64,000 nt of DNA from Streptomyces nojiriensis (GCF_017639205.1 NZ_CP071139.1:7563501-7627500), one strand, 5' to 3'; counted from the first letter of the stretch, positions 8,309 through 17,687 are shown. Numbers and translations are program-made. The notes: a model not told the origin generated them from the sequence alone.

Positions 8309-9574
8309 GTGAGGGCGTTCATGGCCGAGGTGCAGGACGACCGGCACGACGTCGTGGTCATCGGTGCGGGAGCCGCCGGCCTGGCATGCGCCTCGGACCT
8401 CGCCGCGGCCGGCCTGCGCGTGCGTCTGCTGGAAGCGGAGGACACGGTCGGCGGCCGCATCCGCACCGACCGGGTCGCGGGCTTCACCACCGACCGCGGC
8501 TTCCAGGTGTTCAACACCAGCTACCCGCAGGTCAGGCGCCGCCTCGACCTGCCCGGTCTCTCCTTGCGGCCGTTCACGCCCGGCGTGCTGGTGCACACCG
8601 ACGACGGGAGGCTCCGGCTCGCCGATCCCACGCGGCGCCCACGCGACGGCGTCGGTCTCCTCACCGGCGGGCGGGTCAGGCCGCGCGACCTGCTCGCCTT
8701 CGGCGCCCTCTCGGCGCACGCCATGCTCGCACCCGCCTCCCGTGTGCGCGCCCGACCCGACGTCACCACCCGTACGGCCCTCGCCGAAGCGGGGTTCTCC
8801 GAAGACTTCGTCGAAACGTTCTTCCGGCCCTTCCTGTCCGGGGTCTTCCTGGAGGACTCCCTGGAGACCTCCGCCCGCTTCTTCCGCCTGGTCTGGCGCA
8901 GCATGCTGCGCGGTACGCTCTGCCTCCCCCGCGACGGCATCGGCGCCGTGCCGGCTCAACTGGCCGCCGGGCTGCCCCGGGGAGTGTTGCGCCTCTCGTC
9001 GCCGGTCTCCGCGCTGACGCCGACGGGAGTGGCGTTCGGCGACGGGGAAGTGCGGGCGCGGGCCGTCGTCGTCGCCACCGGAGCCGGCGCCGCGGCCCGC
9101 CTGCTGCCCGGCCTCGAGCCGCCTGCGGGACGGACCGTCACGACCCTCTACCACGCGGTCGAGCGTTCGCCCCTTCCGGAACCCACCCTGCTGATCGACG
9201 CACGCCGCAGGTTCCTGAACACGTGCGTCCTGACCGAGGTCCAGCCCGGCTACTCCGGTGACGGCCGGAGTCTGGTGTCGACCTCCGTGCTCGGTGCCCC
9301 CGCCCCGGCGGACGAGGCCGCCGTGCTCTCGGCCCTCGCCGAGGCCTACGGCGTGGACACCGGAACCTGGGAGCCGGTGCACCGCGTGACGGTGCGCAAC
9401 GCCCTGCCCGCCATGCCCCCGCCGATGCCCCTCACCCGGACCACCCGCTTCGCCCCCGGCCGGTATGTCTGCGGGGACCACCGCGCGACGGGCTCGCTGC
9501 AGGGGGCACTGGCCTCGGGGGCGAGGGCGGCCCGCGAGGTGCTCGCCGGCCTCAGGACCGCCGGAACGCCCTGA
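8309..9574 (+). CDS. FAD-dependent oxidoreductase (amine oxidase/phytoene desaturase-like)
   Basis: 421-aa flavoprotein with an N-terminal dinucleotide-binding motif VVVIGAGAAGLACASDLA at about residues 14-31, an acidic end of the second strand (LLEAEDTVGGR) that binds the FAD ribose, and a C-terminal FAD motif near YVCGDHRATGSLQGALASG (about 390-408). This is the protoporphyrinogen oxidase/phytoene desaturase superfamily. GTG 8309 starts the frame; ATG 8321 is equally possible. The gene stands alone between the hairpin element and a convergent DUF427 gene, so the substrate cannot be inferred from context. Confidence 0.85.
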   Translation: MRAFMAEVQDDRHDVVVIGAGAAGLACASDLAAAGLRVRLLEAEDTVGGRIRTDRVAGFTTDRGFQVFNTSYPQVRRRLDLPGLSLRPFTPGVLVHTDDGRLRLADPTRRPRDGVGLLTGGRVRPRDLLAFGALSAHAMLAPASRVRARPDVTTRTALAEAGFSEDFVETFFRPFLSGVFLEDSLETSARFFRLVWRSMLRGTLCLPRDGIGAVPAQLAAGLPRGVLRLSSPVSALTPTGVAFGDGEVRARAVVVATGAGAAARLLPGLEPPAGRTVTTLYHAVERSPLPEPTLLIDARRRFLNTCVLTEVQPGYSGDGRSLVSTSVLGAPAPADEAAVLSALAEAYGVDTGTWEPVHRVTVRNALPAMPPPMPLTRTTRFAPGRYVCGDHRATGSLQGALASGARAAREVLAGLRTAGTP

Positions 9575-9605
9575 CCGACGCCACGCGCGCGGCCCGGTCC
9601 CGCCC

Positions 9606-10103
9606 TCACCAGCCGGTGGTTCCCGGACCGCCCTTGAACGGGCCCAGGATCTCGGCGGTGATCCAGCCGCCGTAGAAGTCGCCGGGCTGGGCCCGCACGC
9701 GCTCTCCGTCCACGGTGCAGAGATCGACCTTGCCCGCGTAGAAGGCCAGGCTGCCGGCGATGCTCGCGTACTCCGGCGAGGGAGCCTCATAGCTCCATGC
9801 CGCGTCCCGTACGGTGCACCCGTCCACGGCCAGGGTCCAGTACGTGGCCGACCCCTTCCACTCGCAGACGGTCGTCGCCCGCGACCTCGACAACAGGTCG
9901 GTGCGCACCTCCTCGCGCGGCACGTAGAAGACCGGGGGGTGTCTCGTTTCCAGCACGCGGCGGCACGCCCGGGAGTCGGCGAGCGTCACTCCCCGATGCA
10001 CGATCACCACGTGTCGCGCGTCCGCCTCCACGCGCGGCGGTCGCGGGTACTCCCCGACCGATTCCGTCGGCTGCCGGCCGTCCATGCGCCAAGCCTCACC
10101 CAT
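9606..10103 (-). CDS. DUF427 domain protein
   Basis: 165-aa protein of the DUF427 family. The core with CEWKGSATYWTLAVDG (about residues 78-93), the AAWSYEAPSPEY strand and FYAGKVDLCTVDGE near 125 is characteristic. Function of the family is not established. ATG 10103 is chosen over GTG 10118 because GGAGG lies 8 bp upstream of it. It is convergent with the FAD oxidoreductase and on the same strand as, and downstream of, the MMPL exporter gene (60-bp gap), so it may be the last gene of that transcript. Confidence 0.82.
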   Translation of the reverse strand: MGEAWRMDGRQPTESVGEYPRPPRVEADARHVVIVHRGVTLADSRACRRVLETRHPPVFYVPREEVRTDLLSRSRATTVCEWKGSATYWTLAVDGCTVRDAAWSYEAPSPEYASIAGSLAFYAGKVDLCTVDGERVRAQPGDFYGGWITAEILGPFKGGPGTTGW

Positions 10104-10163
10104 CGGATGCACCTCCACCCGGGCTTCACCGAATTCCTCGCCTGCGGATGCGGTGCACCGATC

Positions 10164-12269
10164 TCAGCGGGGCGAGCCCGGGGTGGCCGCCGTGGCGGGC
10201 CGTGCCAGTGCGCTCGGCCACCACACGCGCGGGCCGATGTCGATGATGAGGGCCGGTACCAGCAGGGAACGCACGACGAGGGTGTCCAACAGGACGCCGA
10301 ACGCGACGATGAAGGCGATCTGGACGAGGAAGGCCAGGGGGATCACCATCAGCGCGGCGAAGGTCGCGGCGAGGACCACGCCGGCGGAGGTGATGACCCC
10401 GCCCGTGGTGACGAGCCCCCGCAGCACGCCCTCGCGGGTGCCCGAGGTGAAGGATTCCTCCCGTACGCGGGACATGAGGAAGATGTTGTAGTCGACGCCG
10501 AGCGCCACCAGGAACACGAACCCGTAGAGCGGCACGGAGGCGTCCGTTCCGCTGAAGCCCAGCAGGTGCTCGAAGACGAGGGCGGACACGCCCAGCGTCG
10601 CCGCGAAGTTGAGGGCGACCGTCGCCACGAGCAGGACGGGCACGAGCAGGGAACGCAGCAGGGCGACCAGGATCAGCAGGATGATGCCGAGAACGACCGG
10701 GACGATCACGGCGCGGTCGCGGGCCGCGGTCTGCTGGGTGTCGAACTGCTGGGCCGTGTAGCCCCCGACGAGAGCGCCGGCTCCCGGCACCGCGTGCACC
10801 CGGTCGCGCAGCTCCCGGACCGTCTCCTTCGCGGCATCGCTGTCGGCCGCCGCCTCCAGCGTGGCGTCCAGGCGCACCCGGCCGTCCACGACGAGCGGGG
10901 CCCCCGGGCCCGGACGGCCGCTCGCGGTGACGGGCACGACCGCCGCAACCCCTTCCGTGCCCTCGGCTGCCGCCCGTACCTCGGCGATCCGCCCGGCGTC
11001 GGTGATGACGACGGCCGGGTTGCCCGAACCGCCGGGGAAGTGCCGGGCAAGGGTCTGCTGGGCACCGACCGAGGGCGCGTCGTTGACGAAGATCTCCTCC
11101 AGCGGCACGCCCTTGGACGGCAGGGAGGCGGAGAACCCCGCCAGGACCATGAGCAGGAGGGCCGTGGACATCCACACGCGCCGCGGTGACCGGTCGAGCA
11201 GCCCTGCGATCCGGCGCCATACGCCGTGGCCTTCGGCCGACGCGTCGGCCGGCTCGGGTGTGGCGGGCCAGTAGGCGGACCGGCCCAGCAGGACCAGTAC
11301 GGCCGGCAGGAAGGTCAGGGAGCTCAACACCGCGCAGACGATGCCGATCGCGCCGACCGGCCCGAGAGCCCGGTTGTTCGTCAGATCGCTCGCCAGCAGG
11401 GCGAGCAGCCCCAGCGCCACGGTCGCCGCGCTCGCGGTGACCGCGCCGGCCGACCGGCGCACGGCGGCCAGCACCGCCTCCAGCCGGTCGCCCCGTACGA
11501 CGAGCTCTTCCCGGAAGCGCGCCGTCAGCAGGAGGGCGTAGTCGGTCGCGGCCCCGATCACCAGGATCGACAGGATGCCCTGGACCTGGCCGTCCACCCG
11601 GACGACGCCCCGGTCGGCCAGCGCGTACACCACCGCGCAGGCCAGGCCGAGTGCGAACACCGCACTGATGATGATCACCAGGGGCAGCAGCACGCTGCGG
11701 TAGACCAGCAGCAGGATCAGGAGCACCGCGCCGAGCGCCACGCCCACCAGCAGTCCGTCGATGCCCGCGAAGGCATCGGACAGGTCCGCCTGGGCGGCCG
11801 CCGGGCCCGCGATCGCGACCGAGGTGCCGGGCACCTCCCGGGCGGCCTGCCGCACCTGGTCCAGGACCGTCGGCAGCTCCTTGCCCAGGCCGGGCGCGAG
11901 CGGCACGACGGCCTGGATCGCCAGGCCGTCCTCGGAAACGACGGCGGGCGAAGGCGGAGCGGCGATGCCGCTCCGGCCGGCGAGGCTGCCGACCGCCCGG
12001 GCGGCAGCCTCCTGCTGCCCGGCGCTGACCCGGCTGCCGTCGGCCGTCCACACGATGATCGCGGGAATGGACGGCGACGTCTCGAACGCCTTGCGGGCTT
12101 CGAGGACCCGCGTCGACTCGGCGTTCCGCGGCAGGAACGCCGCCTGGTCGTTCGTGGCGACCTCGCCCAACTTCCCCGCGTACGGCCCGAGCGTCCCGCC
12201 GATGCCGAGCCACAGGATCAGGAGGGCGAGGGGTACGACCCAGCGGGCCCAGCGCGGTGTGTTCTTCAA
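10164..12269 (-). CDS. MMPL/RND-family transporter
   Basis: 701-aa MMPL exporter. An N-terminal membrane segment (about 10-28) is followed by an external domain, five to six membrane helices (about 165-340), a second external domain, and a second helix block (about 510-690). Sequences such as GAATDYALLL (about 232-241) and FLVALGVDYNIFLMSR (about 582-597) are the paired conserved helix-4-type motifs with the proton-relay Asp. Known members export lipids, siderophores or drugs. The start is TTG 12269, supported by AGGAG six bases upstream. It is transcribed divergently from a MarR gene, which implies MarR control of export. Confidence 0.88.
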   Translation of the reverse strand: MKNTPRWARWVVPLALLILWLGIGGTLGPYAGKLGEVATNDQAAFLPRNAESTRVLEARKAFETSPSIPAIIVWTADGSRVSAGQQEAAARAVGSLAGRSGIAAPPSPAVVSEDGLAIQAVVPLAPGLGKELPTVLDQVRQAAREVPGTSVAIAGPAAAQADLSDAFAGIDGLLVGVALGAVLLILLLVYRSVLLPLVIIISAVFALGLACAVVYALADRGVVRVDGQVQGILSILVIGAATDYALLLTARFREELVVRGDRLEAVLAAVRRSAGAVTASAATVALGLLALLASDLTNNRALGPVGAIGIVCAVLSSLTFLPAVLVLLGRSAYWPATPEPADASAEGHGVWRRIAGLLDRSPRRVWMSTALLLMVLAGFSASLPSKGVPLEEIFVNDAPSVGAQQTLARHFPGGSGNPAVVITDAGRIAEVRAAAEGTEGVAAVVPVTASGRPGPGAPLVVDGRVRLDATLEAAADSDAAKETVRELRDRVHAVPGAGALVGGYTAQQFDTQQTAARDRAVIVPVVLGIILLILVALLRSLLVPVLLVATVALNFAATLGVSALVFEHLLGFSGTDASVPLYGFVFLVALGVDYNIFLMSRVREESFTSGTREGVLRGLVTTGGVITSAGVVLAATFAALMVIPLAFLVQIAFIVAFGVLLDTLVVRSLLVPALIIDIGPRVWWPSALARPATAATPGSPR

Positions 12270-12285
12270 TGCGAGCTCCTGGCCA

Positions 12286-12315
12286 TGACATTTAAGTCAG
12301 TCGTAAAGAATGTCA
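12286..12315. promoter_or_regulatory. probable MarR operator between MMPL and marR
   Basis: Inverted repeat TGACATT (12286-12292) and AATGTCA (12309-12315) encloses a second one, TTTA/TAAA (12291-12294, 12304-12307). The centre lies 28 bp upstream of the MMPL TTG and about 43 bp upstream of the MarR ATG, in an AT-rich patch, which is the usual place for a divergent MarR autoregulatory site. Confidence 0.55.
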
Positions 12316-12342
12316 ATCATCGAGAGATCTTATCCTGAGGTC

Positions 12343-12837
12343 ATGCGCGACACAGACAGCCCCTCGCCTCCGCTTCCGGCCGACGACCCGATCGGGTTGC
12401 AGTCCTTCGCCGTTCTGCTGCGCCGGATGAACGCCGAGTTCAATCGCATCGCGCAGGAGTTCGCCCATGCCCAGGGCCTCCACCTCACCGACGTCCAGGC
12501 GCTCATCGCCGTACTGGACGCGGACACCGACGAAGACGGCGGCCCCATGACACCCGGCCGGCTGCGCAAGCAGATGAACCTCACCTCGGGCGCCATGACC
12601 GCATGCCTGGACCGACTGGAGAAGACCGGCCACATCCGCCGCGTCCGGGCGGCCGACGACCGCCGGGTGGTCCACCTGCACTACGCCCAGGCGGCCAAGC
12701 AGGTCGCCCGCGACTACTTCCGCCCCCTCGCCCACGGCACCGATGCCGCCCGCGCCCGCTTCACCCACGACGAGCTCCACGTGGTGGTGCGCTTCCTCGC
12801 CGAGATGAACCATCAGCTCACCCTCGTCCGACGGTGA
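12343..12837 (+). CDS. MarR-family transcriptional regulator
   Basis: 164-aa winged-helix regulator. The HTH lies at about residues 75-100 (MTPGRLRKQMNLTSGAMTACLDRLEKTG) and the wing tip carries the family signature DDRRVVHLHY (about 106-115). ATG 12343 is chosen: the in-frame ATG at 12310 lies inside the predicted operator. It is divergent from the MMPL exporter and most likely represses it and itself until a phenolic or lipophilic ligand binds. Ligand unknown. Confidence 0.88.
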   Translation: MRDTDSPSPPLPADDPIGLQSFAVLLRRMNAEFNRIAQEFAHAQGLHLTDVQALIAVLDADTDEDGGPMTPGRLRKQMNLTSGAMTACLDRLEKTGHIRRVRAADDRRVVHLHYAQAAKQVARDYFRPLAHGTDAARARFTHDELHVVVRFLAEMNHQLTLVRR

Positions 12838-12873
12838 ACCCCACCCGGCGCGCGTGCTCCCCGGGCGTATCCG

Positions 12874-13818
12874 TCAGCGCCCGGTCCCGTCGGCGGGGGG
12901 CTGTTGCGAGGCGGTCGGTGGTGTGAACAGTGCCCGGACGGTTCCGGTGGCCAGGTCTCGCAGCCAGGTGTGGGCGCGGTCGTCGTCGTAGCGCCGGTGC
13001 CACAGCAGGTACAGGGGGACGTCGGGCAGCCGGAGCGGGAGCGGCAGTGTGACCAGGCCGAGTTGGTCCCGGGCCGCGCGGGTGACCGCATCGGGGAGGG
13101 TGACGACCAGGTCGGTGTCGAGGGCGAGTTGCAGTGCGAAGGCGGCGGTGGGTCCGGCGGCGATGACGCGTCGTTCGAGGCCGCGCGCGGCCAGGGCGTC
13201 ATCGATCCGGTCGCCCAGGCGTCCGCGCCGCGAGACGGTGAGGTGTTCGGCGGCTGCGTAGCGCTCGAGGCTCAGCGGGCCTTCGGCGAGCGGGTGGCCC
13301 GGTCGGACGGCGACGATCAGCCGGTCCCTGCCGACGAGGCGGTGGCGGATGTCCGGGAGCGTCGGAGCGTCGGCGCTCGATTCGAGGTCGACCTCGCCCC
13401 GGCGCAGCTCGGGGGTGTCGGTCCCGGGTTCGGTGGACAGGCGCAGCCGGACGCCGGGGGCCTGGCGGTGGACGGCGGTGATCAGGGCGGTGCCGCAAGC
13501 GGCGGTCAGGGCGTCGTGCCAGCGCACGGTGAACACCCGCTCCAGAGCTGCCAGGTCGAGTTCCTGCTGCGCGGAGAGAAGCTGGTGGGCCTGCTGCACG
13601 AGGGCGTGGACCTGGGCGCGCATGGCCAGCGCGCGGGTGGTGGGGACCATGCTGCGGCCGGTGCGGACCAGGATCTGGTCGCCGGTGGCCTTGCGGATAC
13701 GCCCCAGCGAGCGGCTCATCGCCGGTGCGGTGACGTGGAGTCGGGCTGCGGCACCGGCGACACTGCCCTCTTCCAGCAGGGCGTCCAGTGCGGTGAGCAG
13801 GTTCAGATCCAGTTGCAT
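12874..13818 (-). CDS. LysR-family transcriptional regulator
   Basis: 314-aa LTTR. The winged HTH occupies residues 1-60 (LDLNLLTALDALLEEGSV, then TAPAMSRSLGRIRK as recognition helix), followed by the periplasmic-binding-like effector domain (about 88-300). ATG 13818 begins exactly at the normal LTTR N-terminus; the upstream extension is not family-like. It is convergent with marR. The usual divergent target gene is missing: only about 150 bp of apparently decayed sequence lies upstream before the next terminator, so the target may lie elsewhere. Confidence 0.88.
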   Translation of the reverse strand: MQLDLNLLTALDALLEEGSVAGAAARLHVTAPAMSRSLGRIRKATGDQILVRTGRSMVPTTRALAMRAQVHALVQQAHQLLSAQQELDLAALERVFTVRWHDALTAACGTALITAVHRQAPGVRLRLSTEPGTDTPELRRGEVDLESSADAPTLPDIRHRLVGRDRLIVAVRPGHPLAEGPLSLERYAAAEHLTVSRRGRLGDRIDDALAARGLERRVIAAGPTAAFALQLALDTDLVVTLPDAVTRAARDQLGLVTLPLPLRLPDVPLYLLWHRRYDDDRAHTWLRDLATGTVRALFTPPTASQQPPADGTGR

Positions 13819-13973
13819 GAGAGTAACTCTACGAGCGAAAAGCATGCACCCGTTGTTAATCACCAGGTGGTCGTGCCCCACATCCTGCGCCGGCACGGCT
13901 TCGAACCCGTCGCCGTCGCCCTCGCCCGCTGACCCGCCAGGACCGGAATGCGGCACCGGGCTCGCAGGGGGAA

Positions 13974-14026
13974 GCCGACCGCGGAACCCGCCCGGGCCGA
14001 AGCCTCGGGCAGGTTACGCGGTCGGC
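13974..14026 (-). terminator. long hairpin after the secreted hydrolase gene
   Basis: Outer arms GCCGACCGCG (13974-13983) and CGCGGTCGGC (14017-14026) pair perfectly and enclose further paired blocks (AACC/GGTT and GCCC/GGGC). It lies 16 bp beyond the minus-strand stop at 14043 and should terminate that gene. Confidence 0.65.
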
Positions 14027-14042
14027 ACGGGGCCGGGCGGTG

Positions 14043-15620
14043 TCAGAACCGGCCGGGGGCCGACGGGAGCGGCAGCCGCTTCGCGGGCGGCGCCGCCACC
14101 TCGCGGCGCTCTGCCGCCGCCGGCGGGTTCTGGCAGGTCACGTCCTGCGCGGGCAGCTTGCCCGTGGCCAGGTACGCGCTCACCGGGGCGTTGGCGCAGG
14201 AGGTCGGGTCGAAGAGGTACACGCCGTGGCCCTCACCGCCCGCCGCCAGCACCATCCGCGAGCCCTTGAGGGCCTTGTGCAGGCCCTGGCCGCTCACCAG
14301 CGGGGTCTGGGAGTCCCACTCGTTCTGCACCGTCAGCACGTTCGCCTTCTTGTGCATCGGCGTGGCCGCCTCGACCGGCCGGTCCCAGAAGGCGCACGGC
14401 ATGATGTTGGACGCGAAGTCCCCGTACAGCGGGTACCTGGCCTTGTCCCTCGCCGCGTCCCGCTCGTACTGCTCGGTGTAGCGGGGCCAGCTGCCGGTGT
14501 CCCCGCACGCCACGGCCCAGAACACGGCGGTGGCGTTGTCCGAGGCGGGCTCGGCCGCCGTGCCGCCGGCCAGCAGTCGCCTGAGCTCCGTCGCGGTCGT
14601 GCCCGCGGGCAGCGGCTTGCCCTCGGCCGCGGCCTTCAGGGCCGCGACCATCGGGGTGGCCTGTGCCGGGTAGAAGAACACCGCACGCGCGGAGCGGATC
14701 ATGTCCCCGTCGACCTTCATGCCCTCGAACTCGAACGGCTCCTTGTCGGCGCGCGCCACCAGTCCCCAGAACGTCTCGGACACGGCCTGCGGGGTGTCGC
14801 CCAGCTTGTACTCGGCCGACCGCTGCGCCGCCCACTGCGTCCACCGTGCGAAGGCGGGCTCGGCCTCGGTGGCCCAGACCTGGATCATGCCGCGCCAGAT
14901 CCGCTGCGGGTCCACGCCGCTGTCGAGCACGAAGCGGTCCGTGCGGTCGGGGAACATCTGCGAGTAGACCGCGCCGAGGTAGGTCCCGTACGAGTAGCCC
15001 AGGTAGGAGAGCTTGCGCTCGCCGAGCACCGCACGGATCGTGTCCATGTCCCGGGCCGTGTTGCGGGTGGTGATGTACGGAAGCACCGAACCGGCCTTCT
15101 CGCGGCACTTGTCGGCGACGGTGCGCGCCCAGGTCACGTCGGTGCCGAAGGTCTCCGGACGGTAGGCGCGGTTGAAGTTCTGCTCGGTGTCGGTCAGTCC
15201 GCAGGTGATCGGGCTGCTGGCGCCCACCCCGCGCGGGTCGAAGCCGATGAGGTCGTAGCTGTCCCGTACGTCCTTCGGCATCGCCTCGCCCACCAGCAGC
15301 GGCAGGTCGAGGCCGGACCCGCCCGGGCCGCCGGGGTTCAGCAGCATGGCGCCGTGCCGCTTGGCCGGGTTCTCGCTCTTGACCCGGGATATGGCGAGAT
15401 CGATCGTGGGCCCCCCGGGACGCCGGTAGTCGAGCGGGACCTTGAGCGTCGCGCACTCGTACGAGGCCGGCTGCTCGGGGCTGCAACGGTGCCAGGCGGG
15501 TTTCTGCCGAAGGTGGTCCGCGGCCGGGGCCGCGGAGGCCTGGGTCGCGGACAGCAGGGGCACGGTGGTCGCGATGAGTCCGGCGGCGGCGAGCAGCGGT
15601 GCGAAGCGTTTCAGGCGCAC
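14043..15620 (-). CDS. secreted tripeptidyl-aminopeptidase-like alpha/beta hydrolase
   Basis: 525-aa secreted alpha/beta hydrolase of the Streptomyces Tap/SlpD-E class, which removes short N-terminal peptides from secreted proteins. A signal peptide covers residues 1-27 (Arg/Lys start, Leu/Ala core, then ATQASA). The oxyanion motif LLNPGGPGGSG is near 90, the nucleophile elbow GYSYGTYLG near 205-213 (second Ser-type G-x-S-x-G), and the C-terminal TAP-like domain carries the Asp and His (EGHGVY near 480). GTG 15620 is used: AAAGGAAC lies just upstream, and it starts directly at the signal peptide. Confidence 0.88.
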   Translation of the reverse strand: MRLKRFAPLLAAAGLIATTVPLLSATQASAAPAADHLRQKPAWHRCSPEQPASYECATLKVPLDYRRPGGPTIDLAISRVKSENPAKRHGAMLLNPGGPGGSGLDLPLLVGEAMPKDVRDSYDLIGFDPRGVGASSPITCGLTDTEQNFNRAYRPETFGTDVTWARTVADKCREKAGSVLPYITTRNTARDMDTIRAVLGERKLSYLGYSYGTYLGAVYSQMFPDRTDRFVLDSGVDPQRIWRGMIQVWATEAEPAFARWTQWAAQRSAEYKLGDTPQAVSETFWGLVARADKEPFEFEGMKVDGDMIRSARAVFFYPAQATPMVAALKAAAEGKPLPAGTTATELRRLLAGGTAAEPASDNATAVFWAVACGDTGSWPRYTEQYERDAARDKARYPLYGDFASNIMPCAFWDRPVEAATPMHKKANVLTVQNEWDSQTPLVSGQGLHKALKGSRMVLAAGGEGHGVYLFDPTSCANAPVSAYLATGKLPAQDVTCQNPPAAAERREVAAPPAKRLPLPSAPGRF

Positions 15621-15756
15621 TGAGCCGTTCCTTTCGGTGAAGTCGCTTACGCTTCCACCTTGTTGCACCCGGCGCCCGGCCGAATCATCCCCAAGGGCCG
15701 TGCCCCGTGCTCCTCACGGACGAGCCGACAACAGGACATGTGGCCGACACGCCGAA

Positions 15757-15791
15757 GTCGGCCCCCGGTCGGTCGCGTACCGGGGGCCGAC
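15757..15791 (-). terminator. hairpin after the His/Gly-tailed lipoprotein gene
   Basis: Perfect 13-bp inverted repeat, arms 15757-15769 and 15779-15791 (GTCGGCCCCCGGT and its complement), 22 bp after the minus-strand stop at 15814. Confidence 0.7.
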
Positions 15792-15813
15792 GTGTGCGCG
15801 GTCGGGAGCGGCC

Positions 15814-16446
15814 TCAGTGGCCGCCACCCTGGCCGCCGTCGTGCCCGCCGCCGTCGTGGCCGCCCTCGTGTGTCCCGCCCGGTGTCGCACCGGGGGTCGC
15901 ACCGGCTGTCGCGTCAGGAGTTCCACCGGGCGCCGCGTCAGGCGTCGCGCCGGGCGTTCCTCCGTGTGCGCCACCGTGCGTGTCGCCGGTCTCCAGGGAG
16001 CCGCCGAGACTTCCGCGCAATGCGGTCAGGGCTTCCTCCGACTGCGTGGTGACGACCCATCGGTCGCCGACCAGATAGAGGCCGCCGTACATCCGGGCCT
16101 CGGTCAGCCAGGAGTGCAGTCCCTGCTCGGTGGTGAAGGTGACCATGCGGTAGACGGCCTGCCCGGCCTGGCACCCGCCCTGGCGCAACTCCTCGGCCTC
16201 CACGTTCACTTCGGCGGTACAGCCGATAGCCGTGGCGAGCTGTTCGAGGGAGGTCCCGGGGACCGCCGCCGCGGTCGCCGAGGGCGAGGGGGCCGCGGCC
16301 GAGGGGGCCGCGGCCGAGGCGTGCTGCGCCGCCGCCTTCGAGGAACAGCCCCCGCACAGCAGCGCGGTGAGGCACACCGCCGCGACGGCCGGGAGCGACG
16401 GGCGGATCCGCCGGAACCGGCGGGTGCGGCGGTCGGTGGACGGCAT
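15814..16446 (-). CDS. putative lipoprotein with repetitive His/Gly-rich tail
   Basis: 210-aa predicted lipoprotein. After a basic N-terminus and hydrophobic stretch comes a lipobox-like LLCGGCSS (Cys about 34). A compact domain follows (about 65-150) with two Cys (TAIGCTAEV and GGCQAG) that could form a disulfide. The last 60 residues are a degenerate repeat of GGTPGATPDA units ending in GGHDGGGHDGGQGGGH, which could bind metal. I do not recognise the central domain. It is last in a run of four same-strand genes with the PF03640 lipoprotein and two electron-transfer proteins, so it may work with them at the outer membrane face. Confidence 0.72.
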   Translation of the reverse strand: MPSTDRRTRRFRRIRPSLPAVAAVCLTALLCGGCSSKAAAQHASAAAPSAAAPSPSATAAAVPGTSLEQLATAIGCTAEVNVEAEELRQGGCQAGQAVYRMVTFTTEQGLHSWLTEARMYGGLYLVGDRWVVTTQSEEALTALRGSLGGSLETGDTHGGAHGGTPGATPDAAPGGTPDATAGATPGATPGGTHEGGHDGGGHDGGQGGGH

Positions 16447-16548
16447 GGTGACCTCTCTGGCTGATCGGGGAGGGGCCGTGGCGCCCGGGCGGGGAGGTAC
16501 CCGGGCACCACGCGTTTCGGGGGCGGATCGGCGGGCCGCCGACAGGGG

Positions 16549-17559
16549 CTAGCCGACGACCTTCGCTTTCTTGCCCTTGTCGGTGATGGCGAACCAGAGG
16601 CCCTTGTTGTTGTGCCCGGTGGTGTCCCCGGGTTCCTTGTCACCGGTGAAGGTGTAAACCGGCCAGCAGTCGATCGTCAATTGCTCGCTGCCGTCGGGCC
16701 GCTTCACCTTTCCAATCAATTCGGGGGCGATTCCGTTTACCTTGTTCTTGTCGACCGGCTTGGCCGGCTTCCAGGTGTCCGTGCAGGCGTCCACGCAACC
16801 GATCTTCATCGGCCAGGCGCTGTCCTTGTCGAACCGGTAGAGCGTCTTGCCCTCCGCGTCCTCGACGAGGGTGCCGAGCTGGGCGTTCTGCACGGCGGTG
16901 AGTTCGCCGCCCTTCGCCTCGGCGGCGGGCTTCTCTTCCTTCTTCTCTTCCTTCTCCGCCCCGGAGCCCTTGCTCGCCCCGGCCGGCTTCCCGCCCGGGC
17001 CCAGTACGTGCCAGGTGCCGCCGACGCCCTCGCCGAACGAGTCGCCCGCCTTGGCGTCCTTGGAGTAGCGGTACACCGGCCACCCGGCGAGCGTGAGCTG
17101 CTTGGTGCCGTCGGCCCGGTCGACGGAGCCGAGGAGCGCCGCGTCGATTCCCGCGCTGACCGAGGCGTCGTCCGCGGAGACCGCGGGCCAGGCCGCGGCG
17201 CAGTCCCCCTCGCAGTTGGACTTGGGCGGCTTCGGCGTGTCCTTGTCGAACCGGTAGAGAGTGAAGCCCTCGCTGTCGGTGACGCCGGGGCCCAGGCCCG
17301 CGATCTCGCTCACCTTCAGCTGTCCGGCCGAGCCGGTCTTGCCCGCGGCACCCGCCGGGACGGCTCCCGAACCGCCGCCGGCGCCGCTTCCGTAAGGGTC
17401 TCCGTAACCGGAGCCGGCTCCGACCTGTTTGCTGTCGCCCACCGGCTGGACTGCAGGTGCCTTTCCCCCGTAATTGTCGGAGCTTCCGCATGCGGCTGTC
17501 GTCATCATCAGTACTGCGACCGCTGATCCGGCGAATATCTCACGACGCTTAATCTTCAC
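16549..17559 (-). CDS. lipoprotein with PF03640-type secreted repeats
   Basis: 336-aa lipoprotein. The lipobox is TTAACGSS (Cys about 24). Two paralogous modules of the family described as secreted repeat of unknown function (PF03640) are seen at about 80-190 and 215-335. Each has the pattern GLTLYRFDKDT-type, then paired Cys (CEGDCAAAWP; CVDACTDTWKP), and a strand ending GWPVYRYSKD or CWPVYTFTGD. A Lys/Glu-rich linker separates them. Cys-pair spacing hints at redox or metal binding. GTG 17559 has GAAGGAG upstream. It lies 129 bp downstream of the NuoF-like gene and is the best candidate for the extracytoplasmic partner of that system. Confidence 0.85.
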   Translation of the reverse strand: MKIKRREIFAGSAVAVLMMTTAACGSSDNYGGKAPAVQPVGDSKQVGAGSGYGDPYGSGAGGGSGAVPAGAAGKTGSAGQLKVSEIAGLGPGVTDSEGFTLYRFDKDTPKPPKSNCEGDCAAAWPAVSADDASVSAGIDAALLGSVDRADGTKQLTLAGWPVYRYSKDAKAGDSFGEGVGGTWHVLGPGGKPAGASKGSGAEKEEKKEEKPAAEAKGGELTAVQNAQLGTLVEDAEGKTLYRFDKDSAWPMKIGCVDACTDTWKPAKPVDKNKVNGIAPELIGKVKRPDGSEQLTIDCWPVYTFTGDKEPGDTTGHNNKGLWFAITDKGKKAKVVG

Positions 17560-17687
17560 GATCTCTCCTTCAGGTTCGGTTTCCGCGTTTCCTTGCCCCC
17601 GGTAATTGATACGGGGCCGGGAGCGGCGGAAGCGAATATCCCCGGGAATTTGTCAGATCGCGCCAACATTGAACCCGGGGCATTGGT

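Noticed and set aside
13850..13932. Short plus-strand piece ending ILRRHGFEPVAVALAR and a stop, upstream of lysR
   Set aside because: It could be the tail of a lost gene, but it is too short to assign and has no start or domain.
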